Below are positions 9,719 to 18,181 of a DNA stretch of 64,000 bases, one piece after another. The stretch is from Limosilactobacillus reuteri. Lineage in GTDB: Bacteria > Bacillota > Bacilli > Lactobacillales > Lactobacillaceae. The position numbers and the translations under genes were made by a program. The notes beneath the pieces are model-generated. The model made no database searches. It was not told the DNA's origin and saw nothing but the letters and a program-made list of their open reading frames with translations. Positions within the stretch are counted from its first letter, which is position 1, and every line of letters starts with the position of its first letter. The stretch covers positions 782,001-846,000 of the forward strand of contig NZ_CP139478.1 of NCBI RefSeq assembly GCF_034259105.1. Direction: 5' to 3'.

Positions 9719-10239
9719 TGAAAGTTGCAGTTTTTCCTGGATCATTTGACCCATTAACACTTGGACATTTAGATTTAATTAAACGAGGAAGTGCATTATT
9801 TGATCAATTGGCAGTAGCGGTAATGACTAATGAAAGTAAAAGCCCGCTGTTTACTGTCGAAGAACGAGTAGCACAAATTAAAGAGGCAGTTAGCGGACTA
9901 GATAATGTTTCGGTTATTACAACAGAGGGCTTAACTGTTGATCTAATGAACCGCATTGGGGCAGATTACTTAATGCGTGGTTTGCGTAATACTACTGATT
10001 TTCAATATGAACGTGATATTGCGGCGATGAATAACTTTTTAGATGATCAGTGTGAGACCGTCTTTTTCCTTGCTAAGCCTGAATATCAGCACTTATCTAG
10101 TAGTTTGCTGAAAGAAGTAACATCGGCTGGGGGAGATATCTCAGCTTATCTTCCTGCTAATATTAATGAAGCACTAAAAAAGCGGTTAATGGAACGAGAA
10201 ATGTTACGGGTTAAGAAGGACAATGAAAAAGCAAGATAA
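9718..10239 (+). CDS. coaD: Phosphopantetheine adenylyltransferase
   Basis: Penultimate enzyme of coenzyme A synthesis: 4'-phosphopantetheine plus ATP gives dephospho-CoA. The nucleotidyltransferase signature is GSFDPLTLGH near residues 8-17; RGLRNTTDFQYE carries the substrate-binding Arg; the C-terminal part has SSSLLKEVTSAGGD, the ISSTxxRE-like loop. At 173 aa it is slightly longer than the usual 160, owing to a charged tail. The tail overlaps the next gene by 17 bases. Confidence 0.96.
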   Translation: MKVAVFPGSFDPLTLGHLDLIKRGSALFDQLAVAVMTNESKSPLFTVEERVAQIKEAVSGLDNVSVITTEGLTVDLMNRIGADYLMRGLRNTTDFQYERDIAAMNNFLDDQCETVFFLAKPEYQHLSSSLLKEVTSAGGDISAYLPANINEALKKRLMEREMLRVKKDNEKAR

Positions 10240-11275
10240 TATAATATTACGACGAATAGGAATTATTTTAGGGCTTGTCCTTTTACTAGGCTGCTTTTTG
10301 TTCTGGCCCCTAAATTCCTATATCGAAAGTCCGGGAACGGCAGCTGATTTACAGTCTTTTGTTAAAATAAAGGGACACCCCGATCGATATAAGGGGAGTT
10401 TTATGTTGACATCGGTGGCGATTCAACGCGCCCATCCTGCAACATATTTATATGCCAAAATGATGCCCTATATGTCAATCGAGAGTGCAGAGGATGTAAC
10501 TGGTGGTCAAAATAGTGCGACTTATGACCGTGTCCAAAAATTTTATATGGATAGCTCAATTAACGAGGCAATTGCAGTTGCTTATAATGCTGCTCACCAA
10601 AAAGTGACGCGACGCTATCTAGGAATTTATGTATTGCAAGTTCAGTCTAATTCTAAATTTAAACATGATATTCATGTTGGGGATACAATTACAAAAGTAG
10701 ATGGTCATCACTTTAATACCGCTCAAGGCTTTCAAAAATATATTGGTGCTAAAAAAGTTGGCACCCCGTTAGCGGTTACTTATACTCGAGATGGGAAAAC
10801 TAAAACTGTAACTCATCCGCTTGTTAAAATTGCTAATACTAATAAGCCGGGAATTGGAATCATCCTTACTAACAATATGCACGTTAAGACTAAGATCCCA
10901 GTAAAGGTTGATGCTGGTCAATACGGTGGGCCATCCGGTGGATTAATGTTCAGTTTACAAATATATCAACAAATTAGTGGAAAAGATTTGCAACGGGGAC
11001 GTAAAATTGCCGGAACTGGAACGATAAATTCAGACGGGACCGTTGGAGAAATTGGTGGAATTGACAAGAAAGTAATCGCCGCGCACCGTGCAGGAGCCAC
11101 TATTTTCTTTGCTCCTTATATAAAACCAACGAAAGAGATTCTTAAGTATGAAGAAGGTCATCTGACTAATTATCAAATGGCTAAAAAAGCAGCTAAAAAA
11201 TATGCACCGGGAATGAAGGTTGTCCCAGTCACTTCCTTTGATGACGCGGTGAAATATTTACAAACGCATAAGTAA
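10223..11275 (+). CDS. ylbL: YlbL/SepM-like membrane-anchored PDZ-Lon serine protease
   Basis: Secreted-side peptidase with one N-terminal membrane anchor (hydrophobic residues about 10-32), a PDZ domain (about 120-200, VGDTITKVDGHHF) and a C-terminal Lon-type protease domain. The catalytic Ser is in YGGPSGG (Ser238) and the catalytic Lys is in IGGIDKKVIAAHRAG (Lys283), the Ser-Lys dyad of Lon proteases. Streptococcal SepM of this family matures a competence pheromone; in this organism the substrate is unknown, although the gene sits directly before the comE operon. ATG at 10223 overlaps coaD by 17 bases. A terminator follows. Confidence 0.88.
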   Translation: MKKQDNIILRRIGIILGLVLLLGCFLFWPLNSYIESPGTAADLQSFVKIKGHPDRYKGSFMLTSVAIQRAHPATYLYAKMMPYMSIESAEDVTGGQNSATYDRVQKFYMDSSINEAIAVAYNAAHQKVTRRYLGIYVLQVQSNSKFKHDIHVGDTITKVDGHHFNTAQGFQKYIGAKKVGTPLAVTYTRDGKTKTVTHPLVKIANTNKPGIGIILTNNMHVKTKIPVKVDAGQYGGPSGGLMFSLQIYQQISGKDLQRGRKIAGTGTINSDGTVGEIGGIDKKVIAAHRAGATIFFAPYIKPTKEILKYEEGHLTNYQMAKKAAKKYAPGMKVVPVTSFDDAVKYLQTHK

Positions 11276-11278
11276 ATT

Positions 11279-11317
11279 AAAAAGCAAGAGGCAAAATGAA
11301 GGTCTCTTGCTTTTTTT
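11279..11317 (+). terminator. Intrinsic terminator of the ftsW-ylbL operon
   Basis: Stem AAAGCAAGAG / CTCTTGCTTT with a 13-base loop and seven T residues. Confidence 0.85.
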
Positions 11318-11368
11318 AATGCAAAATTGATTTTTTTACGTATTTATATTTATAGGGAGGTGAGAAAC

Positions 11369-12001
11369 ATGCAGCAATTATCAGAATTATGGATAAAATA
11401 TCGAGTACAAGTGCTGATGATAGTGATTGCTGCAGTGGTTGGGGGATATTGGATACTTAATAAAAACAATAACGATGCTTTAATTTCAAATACTAATGCT
11501 GTTTTAACAAGTAGCGAAACGGGAAGCAGTTTAACTTCTACCACTACGATGAAAAGGACCGTTGCAATTGATATAAAGGGTGCCGTAAAAATGCCCGGAG
11601 TTTATGAATTGAAAGCAGATGATCGTGTGAACGAAGCCTTGAAAGCGGCAGGTGGACCACTACTCAATGCAGACTTGCGCCAAGTGAATCTTGCTAAACA
11701 ATTAACAGACCAGCAAATGATATATATTCCGCTTCAAGGCGAAACGCCGGTAGCTTCCAGCAGTACAGAACCATCAGCAGCTAATAATGAAAATGGCAGC
11801 GATAATTCTGCAAAGATAAATCTAAATACGGCGACCAAAGAACAACTATGTCAAATTACGGGAATTGGCGATAAAAAAGCAGACTTGATATTACAATACC
11901 GACAAGAACACGGTCAGTTTAAGAGTATTGACGAACTTAAAGAAATAAATGGCTTTGGCGAAAAAACTGTTGCTAAACTAAAAGACCATCTATCTATCTA
12001 G
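11369..12001 (+). CDS. comEA: Competence protein ComEA, DNA receptor
   Basis: Membrane-anchored double-stranded DNA receptor of the transformation machine. An N-terminal membrane helix (about residues 11-27, VLMIVIAAVVGGYWI) is followed by a Ser/Thr-rich linker, an SLBB domain (VAIDIKGAVKMPGVYEL, about 65-125) and a C-terminal helix-hairpin-helix DNA-binding domain (INLNTATKEQLCQITGIGDKKA.. and EINGFGEKTVAKLKDHL). The ATG at 11369 is set by GGGAGGTGAG just upstream; longer in-frame openings have no ribosome binding site. First gene of the comE operon. The receptor itself looks intact even though comEC downstream is broken. Confidence 0.93.
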   Translation: MQQLSELWIKYRVQVLMIVIAAVVGGYWILNKNNNDALISNTNAVLTSSETGSSLTSTTTMKRTVAIDIKGAVKMPGVYELKADDRVNEALKAAGGPLLNADLRQVNLAKQLTDQQMIYIPLQGETPVASSSTEPSAANNENGSDNSAKINLNTATKEQLCQITGIGDKKADLILQYRQEHGQFKSIDELKEINGFGEKTVAKLKDHLSI

Positions 12002-12064
12002 TTTTTATTTTTTTGATGAAGATATTTGCTATACTATATTTCAAATATAGAGGAGTGAAGTAAT

Positions 12065-12550
12065 ATGAAACTGAGAATTGATTGGGACCAGTATTTTATG
12101 ATTCAAGCAGCCTTATTGGCGTCGCGAAGTACCTGCAACCGCCTTTCAGTAGGTGCAGTTTTAGTTCGTGATAAGCGGATAATTGCTGGTGGGTACAATG
12201 GCTCAGTCGCTGGCGATGCACATTGTATTGATGAAGGCTGTTATTTACGTGATGGGCATTGTGTGCGAACTATTCATGCAGAAATGAATGCTCTGTTGCA
12301 GTGTGCTAAGTTTGGTATTTCTGCTGATGGGGCAAGCATTTATGTAACGGATTTCCCTTGCTTACAATGTACCAAAAGTTTATTGCAGACTGGGATTAAG
12401 GAGATAAATTATATTCGTAATTATCACAATGATGATTACGCAATGAAATTACTTAAACTCAAAAACGTTGCGCTTCATCAGATTAAATTAGATAGTGATA
12501 TTTTAGAAGAGGTCGATCTGGACCAGTATATCAATCCAGATCAAAAATAG
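12065..12550 (+). CDS. comEB: ComEB, dCMP deaminase family protein
   Basis: Zinc-dependent deoxycytidylate deaminase of 161 aa. Zinc and catalytic residues are seen in TIHAEMNALLQ (HAE) and FPCLQC (PCxxC). In Bacillus the comEB product is encoded in the late competence operon although it is dispensable for transformation; the likely reaction is dCMP to dUMP. The ATG at 12065 follows GAGGAGTG. The stop TAG is followed immediately, in the same frame, by the first codons of the broken comEC. Confidence 0.92.
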   Translation: MKLRIDWDQYFMIQAALLASRSTCNRLSVGAVLVRDKRIIAGGYNGSVAGDAHCIDEGCYLRDGHCVRTIHAEMNALLQCAKFGISADGASIYVTDFPCLQCTKSLLQTGIKEINYIRNYHNDDYAMKLLKLKNVALHQIKLDSDILEEVDLDQYINPDQK

Positions 12551-12793
12551 ATTATCCAACACTTTTGGTTTTTTTCTGCGCTAATTGCAAGTTTAGTAGC
12601 AGTTAGTTTCTTTAGTTCATATTGGTTAATTTTTCTTTTAATTGCTATATTTTATCGAATTGCCGTATTAAAAAGGCCAATAGTACTTGGAATTGGAGTG
12701 CTGACATGTTTATTAATGGCGATTTTGTGTTACAGTTTACAAAAAAATTGGGCAACTATTATGGCAGATAAGCAACCTAAATTTCAAGAATAA
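12551..12793 (+). pseudogene. comEC: comEC, 5' fragment (interrupted by IS30 element)
   Basis: Seventy-five codons of N-terminal ComEC, hydrophobic and helical (FFSALIASLVAVSFFSSYWL, then ILCYSLQKNWATIMADKQ). The frame runs five codons into the IS element and stops at 12791-12793. There is no ATG, GTG or TTG at the beginning: the frame opens with ATT directly after the comEB TAG stop. The 14-bp target duplication at 12762-12775 is the last native sequence; joining it to 14069 restores an uninterrupted 758-codon frame, a normal ComEC length. ComEC is the inner-membrane channel for single-stranded DNA in transformation. Confidence 0.85.
12762..12775 (+). repeat. Target site duplication, left copy (IS30 copy 1)
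   Basis: TGGCAGATAAGCAA, repeated exactly at 14055-14068 on the other side of the element. Confidence 0.9.
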
Positions 12794-14054
12794 GTTAGCC
12801 ACTGGACTCAAATAAATAATACTGACCAATTGATTATTGGTTGATGGAGCTGTGATATCTCTTGGTAGAAGGCCTTACGATAGATATCCATTGACGAATG
12901 TCCATTAAACATAGCTCGTGGATAGTGATTCATCCAATCATTAGTCGCTATGATCTGAGCACTACTATAGTTATTTATAGCTTCACCTTTGGTAATCTCC
13001 TTGCGGAGAAACCGGTTATTGATCTCATTGGATCCACGTTCCCAAGGGGAATACGGATCAGCATAGAAAACATGATCGTGAACTTGTGTTAACTCACTAA
13101 ATTCTGAACCGTTGTCAGAGGTTATTGTCTTAAAGATGCGATAGTAAGCATCTGTGCCCATTTTCTGGCGTAAATTTATAAAGAACTGATTTACTGCATG
13201 CGCAGTTTTACCAGCAATTTTACTCGTGATATTAACTCGTGAAAGGCGATCAGTCATTACTAGTACAACACTGTCATTACCGTTTTTCTGTCCCTGAACT
13301 GTATCTAGTTCCCAATGGCCAATTTCGGACCGTTGGTCCGCAGTTTGAGGTCGTTGAGCAATATTAGGCCCTAAGCACCTTTTAGCTTGCGGATGAGTTC
13401 GATGATGCTTACGTTTAGGTTTTTCAAAGAGGTCTAAATTGGACGTACGAAGCACACCCTCATTAATCCATTGATATAAAGTTACAACCGACTTTGGGAT
13501 CAGGGTGCCATCATTCATTAAATCTCGAGCCTTATAAATAACCGCTTGTGGGGAGTAATGGTGGTCGTCAAACTCACCAAGCATTAGCTGATCAGCTAAT
13601 CGTAAAAATTGCTTTGAAGAATAATATAAGCGACGACGACCAGAATGGCGGTGATGTTCAAGATATGTGGCCTGACCAGCTTCATAACTATAGATGTAGT
13701 AAGAATATTCGTAAATCTTACCATTAGATTTTTGACGACGAAGTTGGCGGACCGTACCACGGTTGAGCTCGTTATTAATTGTTTGATGATTAACTCCTAA
13801 TTGGCGACCAATTGCGCGATTGGAAAGTCCTTGCGACTTTAAAGTCGCAATCATCACACGTTCTTCTTTAGTAAGATGAGCATTCTTTTTATGAGTAGTC
13901 AATAAACTAGTAGACATGGTATCATTTAAGTGCGTCATTTGACGGACATCCTTTCATATAGGTTTGGTTCACTTAATATGATACCTGATGTCACGCCGAA
14001 TGGCGTTTTTTATTTACCACCAACTGGGTGGCTAACTTCATTCTATAATCCACC
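12776..14054 (-). mobile_element. IS30-family insertion sequence, copy 1, inserted in comEC
   Basis: About 1279 bp with imperfect terminal inverted repeats (CCTAAATTTCAAGAATAAGTT at one end, GGTGGATTATAGAATGAAGTT at the other when read inward; GTTAGCCAC is shared). The element is the reverse complement of the copy at 31709-32987, and the two transposases are identical in sequence. It carries one transposase gene on the minus strand and is flanked by a 14-bp direct repeat. The limit at 14053 or 14054 is uncertain by one base. Confidence 0.93.
12808..13938 (-). CDS. IS30-family transposase
   Basis: DDE transposase of 376 aa. N-terminal helix-turn-helix: HLTKEERVMIATLKSQGLSNRAIGRQLGVNHQTINNELNRG (about 20-60). 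Catalytic triad context: WELDTVQG (Asp, about 211), TSDNGSEF (second Asp) and ERGSNEINNRFLRKEI (Glu), as in the IS30 integrase-like domain. The reading frame is complete, so the element is probably still active or only recently immobilised. It is oriented against comEC, so its own transcription would run antisense to the 5' fragment. GGATGTCCGTCAA lies before the start at 13938. Confidence 0.95.
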   Translation of the reverse strand: MTHLNDTMSTSLLTTHKKNAHLTKEERVMIATLKSQGLSNRAIGRQLGVNHQTINNELNRGTVRQLRRQKSNGKIYEYSYYIYSYEAGQATYLEHHRHSGRRRLYYSSKQFLRLADQLMLGEFDDHHYSPQAVIYKARDLMNDGTLIPKSVVTLYQWINEGVLRTSNLDLFEKPKRKHHRTHPQAKRCLGPNIAQRPQTADQRSEIGHWELDTVQGQKNGNDSVVLVMTDRLSRVNITSKIAGKTAHAVNQFFINLRQKMGTDAYYRIFKTITSDNGSEFSELTQVHDHVFYADPYSPWERGSNEINNRFLRKEITKGEAINNYSSAQIIATNDWMNHYPRAMFNGHSSMDIYRKAFYQEISQLHQPIINWSVLFI

Positions 14055-14068
14055 TGGCAGATAAGCAA
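14055..14068 (+). repeat. Target site duplication, right copy (IS30 copy 1)
   Basis: Exact copy of 12762-12775; it is adjacent to the CCACC end of the element. Confidence 0.9.
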
Positions 14069-16120
14069 ATGGAAGTTACCCAAAGAATATTAGTTTACCC
14101 TGATGAATTAAAATTCAATGGAAATTTTATGACAGGAACTGCAATCGACATTCAAACTGGACAACGTGAAGCAATAATGATGTCGTTTAAGTCACCCCAG
14201 ATGTTAAAAAATATTGATAAGCTTACAACACCCTCGATATGGCTTATTAATGGGCAATTAAAACCGATTATTCCCCGCACAAATGAAAATCAATTTGATA
14301 ACTTAACTTATAACCACCATCGCCGGATCTGTAATCAAGTTCAAATTAACCGGGTAGAGCAAATGGTTAGGCAAAAAAGAGGGATAGTTGGCTGGTGTCA
14401 TACATTAAGAAAACGACTCAGCCTCTACTTTGAAACTTTACCGCCTCCTCTTAGTGCGTATTGCCAACAATTAATAATTGGTAGTAGTAATGAGGATTCG
14501 GCTGAATTAATGGTAAGTATCAAAAGGCTTGGCCTGCTTCACCTTTTTTGCATTTCAGGAATGCATATCGTGCTTTTCACTGATTTATTACGGCGACTAT
14601 TGGTTCATTTATGGTGGCGTAAAGAATCGATTGATTTATTCTTAATTATTATTTTGCCGTTTTATCTTCTCATTGGTGGTGGAGCAACAAGCTTGATAAG
14701 AGCAACCATTATGGCTGAACTTGGCCTTCTTCATCGATATTTAAATTTGGACCGTCTTGATGGGTGGGCGCTGAGCTTATTAATTGGATTGGTTATTGAT
14801 CCGTTGCTATTGCTTACATTAGGCGGTCAATTAAGCTATTTACTTTCTTTTATTCTTCAAGTTCTTCCAGAACCAGTACGTGGTTTTAAACAGTCTTTAT
14901 TATTGAATTTAATTAGTTTGCCTTCGTTATTGAGTTATGTATATGAGGTTCATCTTCTAAGCTTTGGGGTTAGTTATTTAATAATTCCGCTATTTTCTAC
15001 AATTGTTTTTCCAGCGGTCTTGGTTGGGGCACTTAGTTTTAAGCTTTTTGAACCACTCACGTATCTAATTAATGCTGGTTTAAAATGCTTTCAATATATT
15101 TTAAATTGGTTATCTGATTTTCCAGGAATGATTCATTTTGGGAAACCACCGTTAATTTTGGCCCTTCTATTATTTGCGGCATCTTTATTTGTTATTTCTC
15201 AAGATACATCTTTAAAATCATGGAAAATATTAGCCTTATTGTATGTAATTACTGGGGGGATAATTCATTTTCCATTTAATGGTGAGGTTACTTTTGTTGA
15301 TATTGGACAGGGGGACTCAATAATTATTAGAGAACCTTTTAACCGACGGGTAACAATGATTGATACAGGAGGTAAATTAACTTTTAAAAAGCCGAATTGG
15401 GCGGCTTCAAAGCATTCTCAAGATGATGCCCAACGAATAACTATTAATTATTTGAAAAGTAAAGGTATCAGGCAGATCGATAATATTTGTTTAACTCATC
15501 ATGATGCAGATCATATCGGCTATCTAACAACGATTTTGGATAATATAGCAGTGAAAAGGCTGATTGTACCAGCGGGGATGGAAAAACAACCAGCATTTCT
15601 TAATAAAGTAAGGACTGCTGCAAAGACATCGCCAGTGATAGTTCCGGTGACTGATAATGTTAAGTTGCCATCATTTCCATTGCAAATTTTACATCCTTTT
15701 GTTCCCGGAGAAGGGAGAAATGAAGATTCTTTAGTGCTAGCTGGGACATTTGGCGGGAAAAGATTTCTTTTTACGGGGGATTTGGATCAGGAAAATGAAG
15801 AAAAAGTTATTCAAAAGTATCCGCAACTAAAGTCAGATATCTTAAAAGCTGGTCATCATGGCAGTAAAACTGCTAGTAGTTATTTATTTTTGCAGACAGT
15901 TGCTCCTAAGTATGCGATAATTTCAGCTGGACGATTTAATAGGTATCATCATCCTGATGAAATAACAATAAAAAATTTTCAAAAGTTAAATATTAATTAC
16001 TTATCAACGCAGCAATTTGGAATGATACAATATGTATACCATGGTCAAAATGGAAAAATAAAAACAACATTGAGGGGAGATGAGACAAGTTGGACATTGC
16101 CCAATTATCTACACAATTAA
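14069..16120 (+). pseudogene. comEC: comEC, 3' fragment
   Basis: The remaining 683 codons of ComEC. Parts visible: the OB-like N-terminal periplasmic segment, the Competence domain with many membrane helices (CISGMHIVLFTDLLRRLL, then GGGATSLIRATIMAELG; about residues 155-390), and the C-terminal metallo-beta-lactamase-like domain (VDIGQGDSIIIR, LTHHDADHIGY, ILKAGHHGSK). The ATG at 14069 is an internal Met codon and has no ribosome binding site, because the IS end lies directly upstream, so efficient translation is unlikely. The stop region overlaps the holA start by 31 bases. No further frameshift or stop was seen, which suggests a recent insertion. Confidence 0.85.
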
Positions 16121-17121
16121 AAACTAAAACCCCAGCAATGGTATATTTGATTTTAGGAAAACAACAGGTTCTTCAACAGCAGGCAATTGATGCCTTTACA
16201 AGCCTTATTCCAGAGAATGAACAGGTCATGAATGTTGGTCGATATGATATGGAAGCCACGCCCTTGGCAGTTGCTTTGGATGATGCGATGGCAACTCCAT
16301 TTTTTGGTGAGCGGCGATTGGTTATTATCAATAAACCATTCTTCTTAACTGGTGAAAAAAGACATTCAAAAGTTGAACATGATTTGGACAGCTTAAAAAA
16401 TTATCTTGAACACCCTGAACCGTCCACAATTTTAGTTTTTGCGGCCCCTTATGAAAAGCTTGATGGGCGAAAGGGGATTGTAAAGCAATTAAAGAAGACA
16501 GCGGTTTTAGTTGATGCTAGTCCACTTGATGAGCGAGCAGCTCGTCAAAGAGTGAGAACTCAATTATCAACTGCTGGCTTTGAAATATCAGAAGCCGCTT
16601 TGGATGAGTTGGTTCAACGAACTAATGCGGATTATGAGATGATGGATGCAAGTTTAACTAAATTAAAGATTTTAGCTTATCGTGAGAAAAAGATTGATCA
16701 AAGCACGGTAGCTGCTTTAGTTCCACAATCATTAGATGAAAATGTTTTTGATTTAGTCACTGCGGTCCTTAAGCATAATCAAGTAAGGGCCTTAGATCTC
16801 TATCAACAGCTATTAGCAGGTCAGCAACCGCCGTTAAGGATTAATGCAGTGCTAGTAGGGCAGTTTCGGCTGTTGATTCAAATAAAAGTATTAAGTAAAC
16901 GCGGTCTTACGCAAGGGAGTCTAGCGAGTCAGCTTAATGTCCATCCTTATCGGATTAAATTGGGATTAAAGACTGCGCGTGATTTCTCAATGCAGGCGTT
17001 AGAAAATGCCTATTTGGGATTAATTCGTATTGAACAATCGTTAAAAACGACACAACGCGATCCTTCACTTTTGTTTCAGTTATTTATGTTACAGTATTCT
17101 CAGCAGAGCAAAGGGGCGTGA
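16090..17121 (+). CDS. holA: DNA polymerase III, delta subunit (clamp loader)
   Basis: Clamp-loader delta subunit, which opens the beta ring. The 343 aa protein has the AAA-like N-terminal fold (VYLILGKQQVLQQQAIDAF) with features typical of delta: GERRLVIINKPFF and the C-terminal helical collar. It lacks a functional Walker A, as delta does. The start is TTG at 16090, placed by GGGGAGA about nine bases upstream inside comEC. The order comEC-holA-rpsT is the same as in Bacillus. Because holA is essential and probably read through from comE or a promoter inside comEC, it is notable that the IS insertion upstream was tolerated. Confidence 0.9.
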   Translation: MDIAQLSTQLKTKTPAMVYLILGKQQVLQQQAIDAFTSLIPENEQVMNVGRYDMEATPLAVALDDAMATPFFGERRLVIINKPFFLTGEKRHSKVEHDLDSLKNYLEHPEPSTILVFAAPYEKLDGRKGIVKQLKKTAVLVDASPLDERAARQRVRTQLSTAGFEISEAALDELVQRTNADYEMMDASLTKLKILAYREKKIDQSTVAALVPQSLDENVFDLVTAVLKHNQVRALDLYQQLLAGQQPPLRINAVLVGQFRLLIQIKVLSKRGLTQGSLASQLNVHPYRIKLGLKTARDFSMQALENAYLGLIRIEQSLKTTQRDPSLLFQLFMLQYSQQSKGA

Positions 17122-17126
17122 GATAC

Positions 17127-17166
17127 AAAAAGAGGATAAGAAAATTTGCTTTCTTATCCTCTTTTT
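17127..17166 (+). terminator. Intrinsic terminator of holA
   Basis: Perfect 17-bp stem: AAAAAGAGGATAAGAAA at 17127-17143 and its complement at 17150-17166, with a 6-base loop. The A and T runs make it able to act on both strands, between convergent holA and rpsT. Confidence 0.88.
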
Positions 17167-17182
17167 GTGAAAAGTTAAAAAT

Positions 17183-17214
17183 AAAAAAGCAACTAACTTA
17201 ATAGTTGCTTTTTT
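17183..17214 (-). terminator. Intrinsic terminator of rpsT
   Basis: On the minus strand AAAAAAGCAACTA pairs with TAGTTGCTTTTTT around a 6-base loop, directly after the rpsT stop codon. Confidence 0.85.
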
Positions 17215-17215
17215 A

Positions 17216-17470
17216 TTACTTAGCGTAACGTGCTGAGAGACGTGACTTGTCACGTGCAGCCTTGTTAGCCTTGATAAGGCCCTTAGAGTGGGCACGGTCA
17301 ATTGCTGAGATAGCAGCCTTGTATAAGTCGTCAAGGTTATCTGCGCCAGCAAGCTTTGCCTTATCGAACTTCTTAATAGCAGTCCGCATTTGGCTTAATT
17401 GTGAAGCGTTACGTGCTTCAGCTTTTTCACTAGTACGAACACGTTCAATTGCTGATTTGATAATTGGCAT
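17216..17470 (-). CDS. rpsT: Ribosomal protein S20
   Basis: Small-subunit primary 16S rRNA-binding protein. The 84 aa are rich in Ala, Lys and Arg, with the family N-terminus [21 protein letters not shown] and helical remainder. The ATG at 17470 follows a strong GGAGGTG; the upstream in-frame ATG at 17479 lies inside that site. It is transcribed opposite to holA and divergently from rpsO, the usual place for rpsT in Firmicutes. Confidence 0.95.
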   Translation of the reverse strand: MPIIKSAIERVRTSEKAEARNASQLSQMRTAIKKFDKAKLAGADNLDDLYKAAISAIDRAHSKGLIKANKAARDKSRLSARYAK

Positions 17471-17524
17471 GAGTTTCACCTCCGTTACCCGATTTTCAGT
17501 TGACCAGAATTTTCAACATTTGTC

Positions 17525-17553
17525 ATTATACAAAAGACTAGCGAGCAATGCAA
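17525..17553 (-). promoter_or_regulatory. Predicted sigma-A promoter of rpsT
   Basis: Read on the minus strand: TTGCAT, 17 bases, TATAAT. It leaves a leader of about 45 bases before the rpsT start. Confidence 0.65.
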
Positions 17554-17591
17554 TAGCTAACGACGATCAAGTCAAAATTTCATAGAAATAG

Positions 17592-17620
17592 TTGCAACAT
17601 TAGTAAATTTTATGTATATT
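17592..17620 (+). promoter_or_regulatory. Predicted sigma-A promoter of rpsO
   Basis: TTGCAA, 17 bases, TATATT. The resulting leader is about 105 bases, long enough for an S15 autoregulatory structure, which I could not define by eye. Confidence 0.5.
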
Positions 17621-17731
17621 TATATAGGTTACTTCAAACAAGTAATTAATTGCCTCTTCTCAGTTTAACGATCCTCACCGACGTTATACTTAGATCTTAG
17701 GCGCATTAATATTGAAAGGTGGGAAAATAGC

Positions 17732-18001
17732 ATGGCTATTTCAAAAGAACGTAAAGATCAAATTATTAAGGAATTCGCAACTCACGAAGGAGATACTGGT
17801 TCTACTCAAGTTCAAGTTGCTGTTTTAACTGCTGACATCAACGAATTGAACGATCACCTTCGTACACACAAGCACGATTACCATTCACAACGTGGTTTAA
17901 TGAAGAAGATTGGTCACCGTCGTAACTTATTAGCTTACTTACGTCGGACTGATTTACCTGCTTACCGTGAACTTATCCAAAAGTTAGGTTTACGTCGGTA
18001 A
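17732..18001 (+). CDS. rpsO: Ribosomal protein S15
   Basis: Primary 16S rRNA-binding protein of the central domain, 89 aa, with the family pattern [46 protein letters not shown]. It starts at an ATG after GAAAGGTGGG. It is followed by its own terminator and precedes rnjB, which keeps the Firmicutes linkage of rpsO with an RNA-turnover nuclease gene. Confidence 0.97.
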   Translation: MAISKERKDQIIKEFATHEGDTGSTQVQVAVLTADINELNDHLRTHKHDYHSQRGLMKKIGHRRNLLAYLRRTDLPAYRELIQKLGLRR

Positions 18002-18017
18002 TATTTTATTATCAAAG

Positions 18018-18052
18018 CACTTTGCCTTCTACTTGGAGGCAATGTGTTTTTT
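18018..18052 (+). terminator. Intrinsic terminator of rpsO
   Basis: Stem CACTTTGCCT / AGGCAATGTG with one internal mismatch, 9-base loop, then six T residues. Confidence 0.8.
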
Positions 18053-18181
18053 GTTTTTACTCCATTATTTTCACTGATTGTGGTAAGATATTTATAACTA
18101 TAATGAACGATATAAAATTCTTATCGCTACATATTGTAATCGATAAGGGGTTCAAAACTAAATATTAAAGGAGCCAAATCA

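Noticed and set aside
12065..12793. comEB and comEC as one fused gene read through TAG
   Set aside because: They share the same frame, but comEB ends at a normal family length and no recoding signal is visible.
12898..13092. 64-codon frame antisense to the IS30 transposase (also in copy 2)
   Set aside because: It has no ribosome binding site and no known family; it is a shadow of the transposase frame.
14041..14068. Outward promoter at the IS30 end that could drive the comEC 3' fragment and holA
   Set aside because: TATAAT is present at 14044-14049, but there is no -35 box at a fitting distance.
17480..17731. Possible extra gene in the rpsT-rpsO gap
   Set aside because: Only promoters and leaders were seen; the longer frame there is antisense to rpsT.
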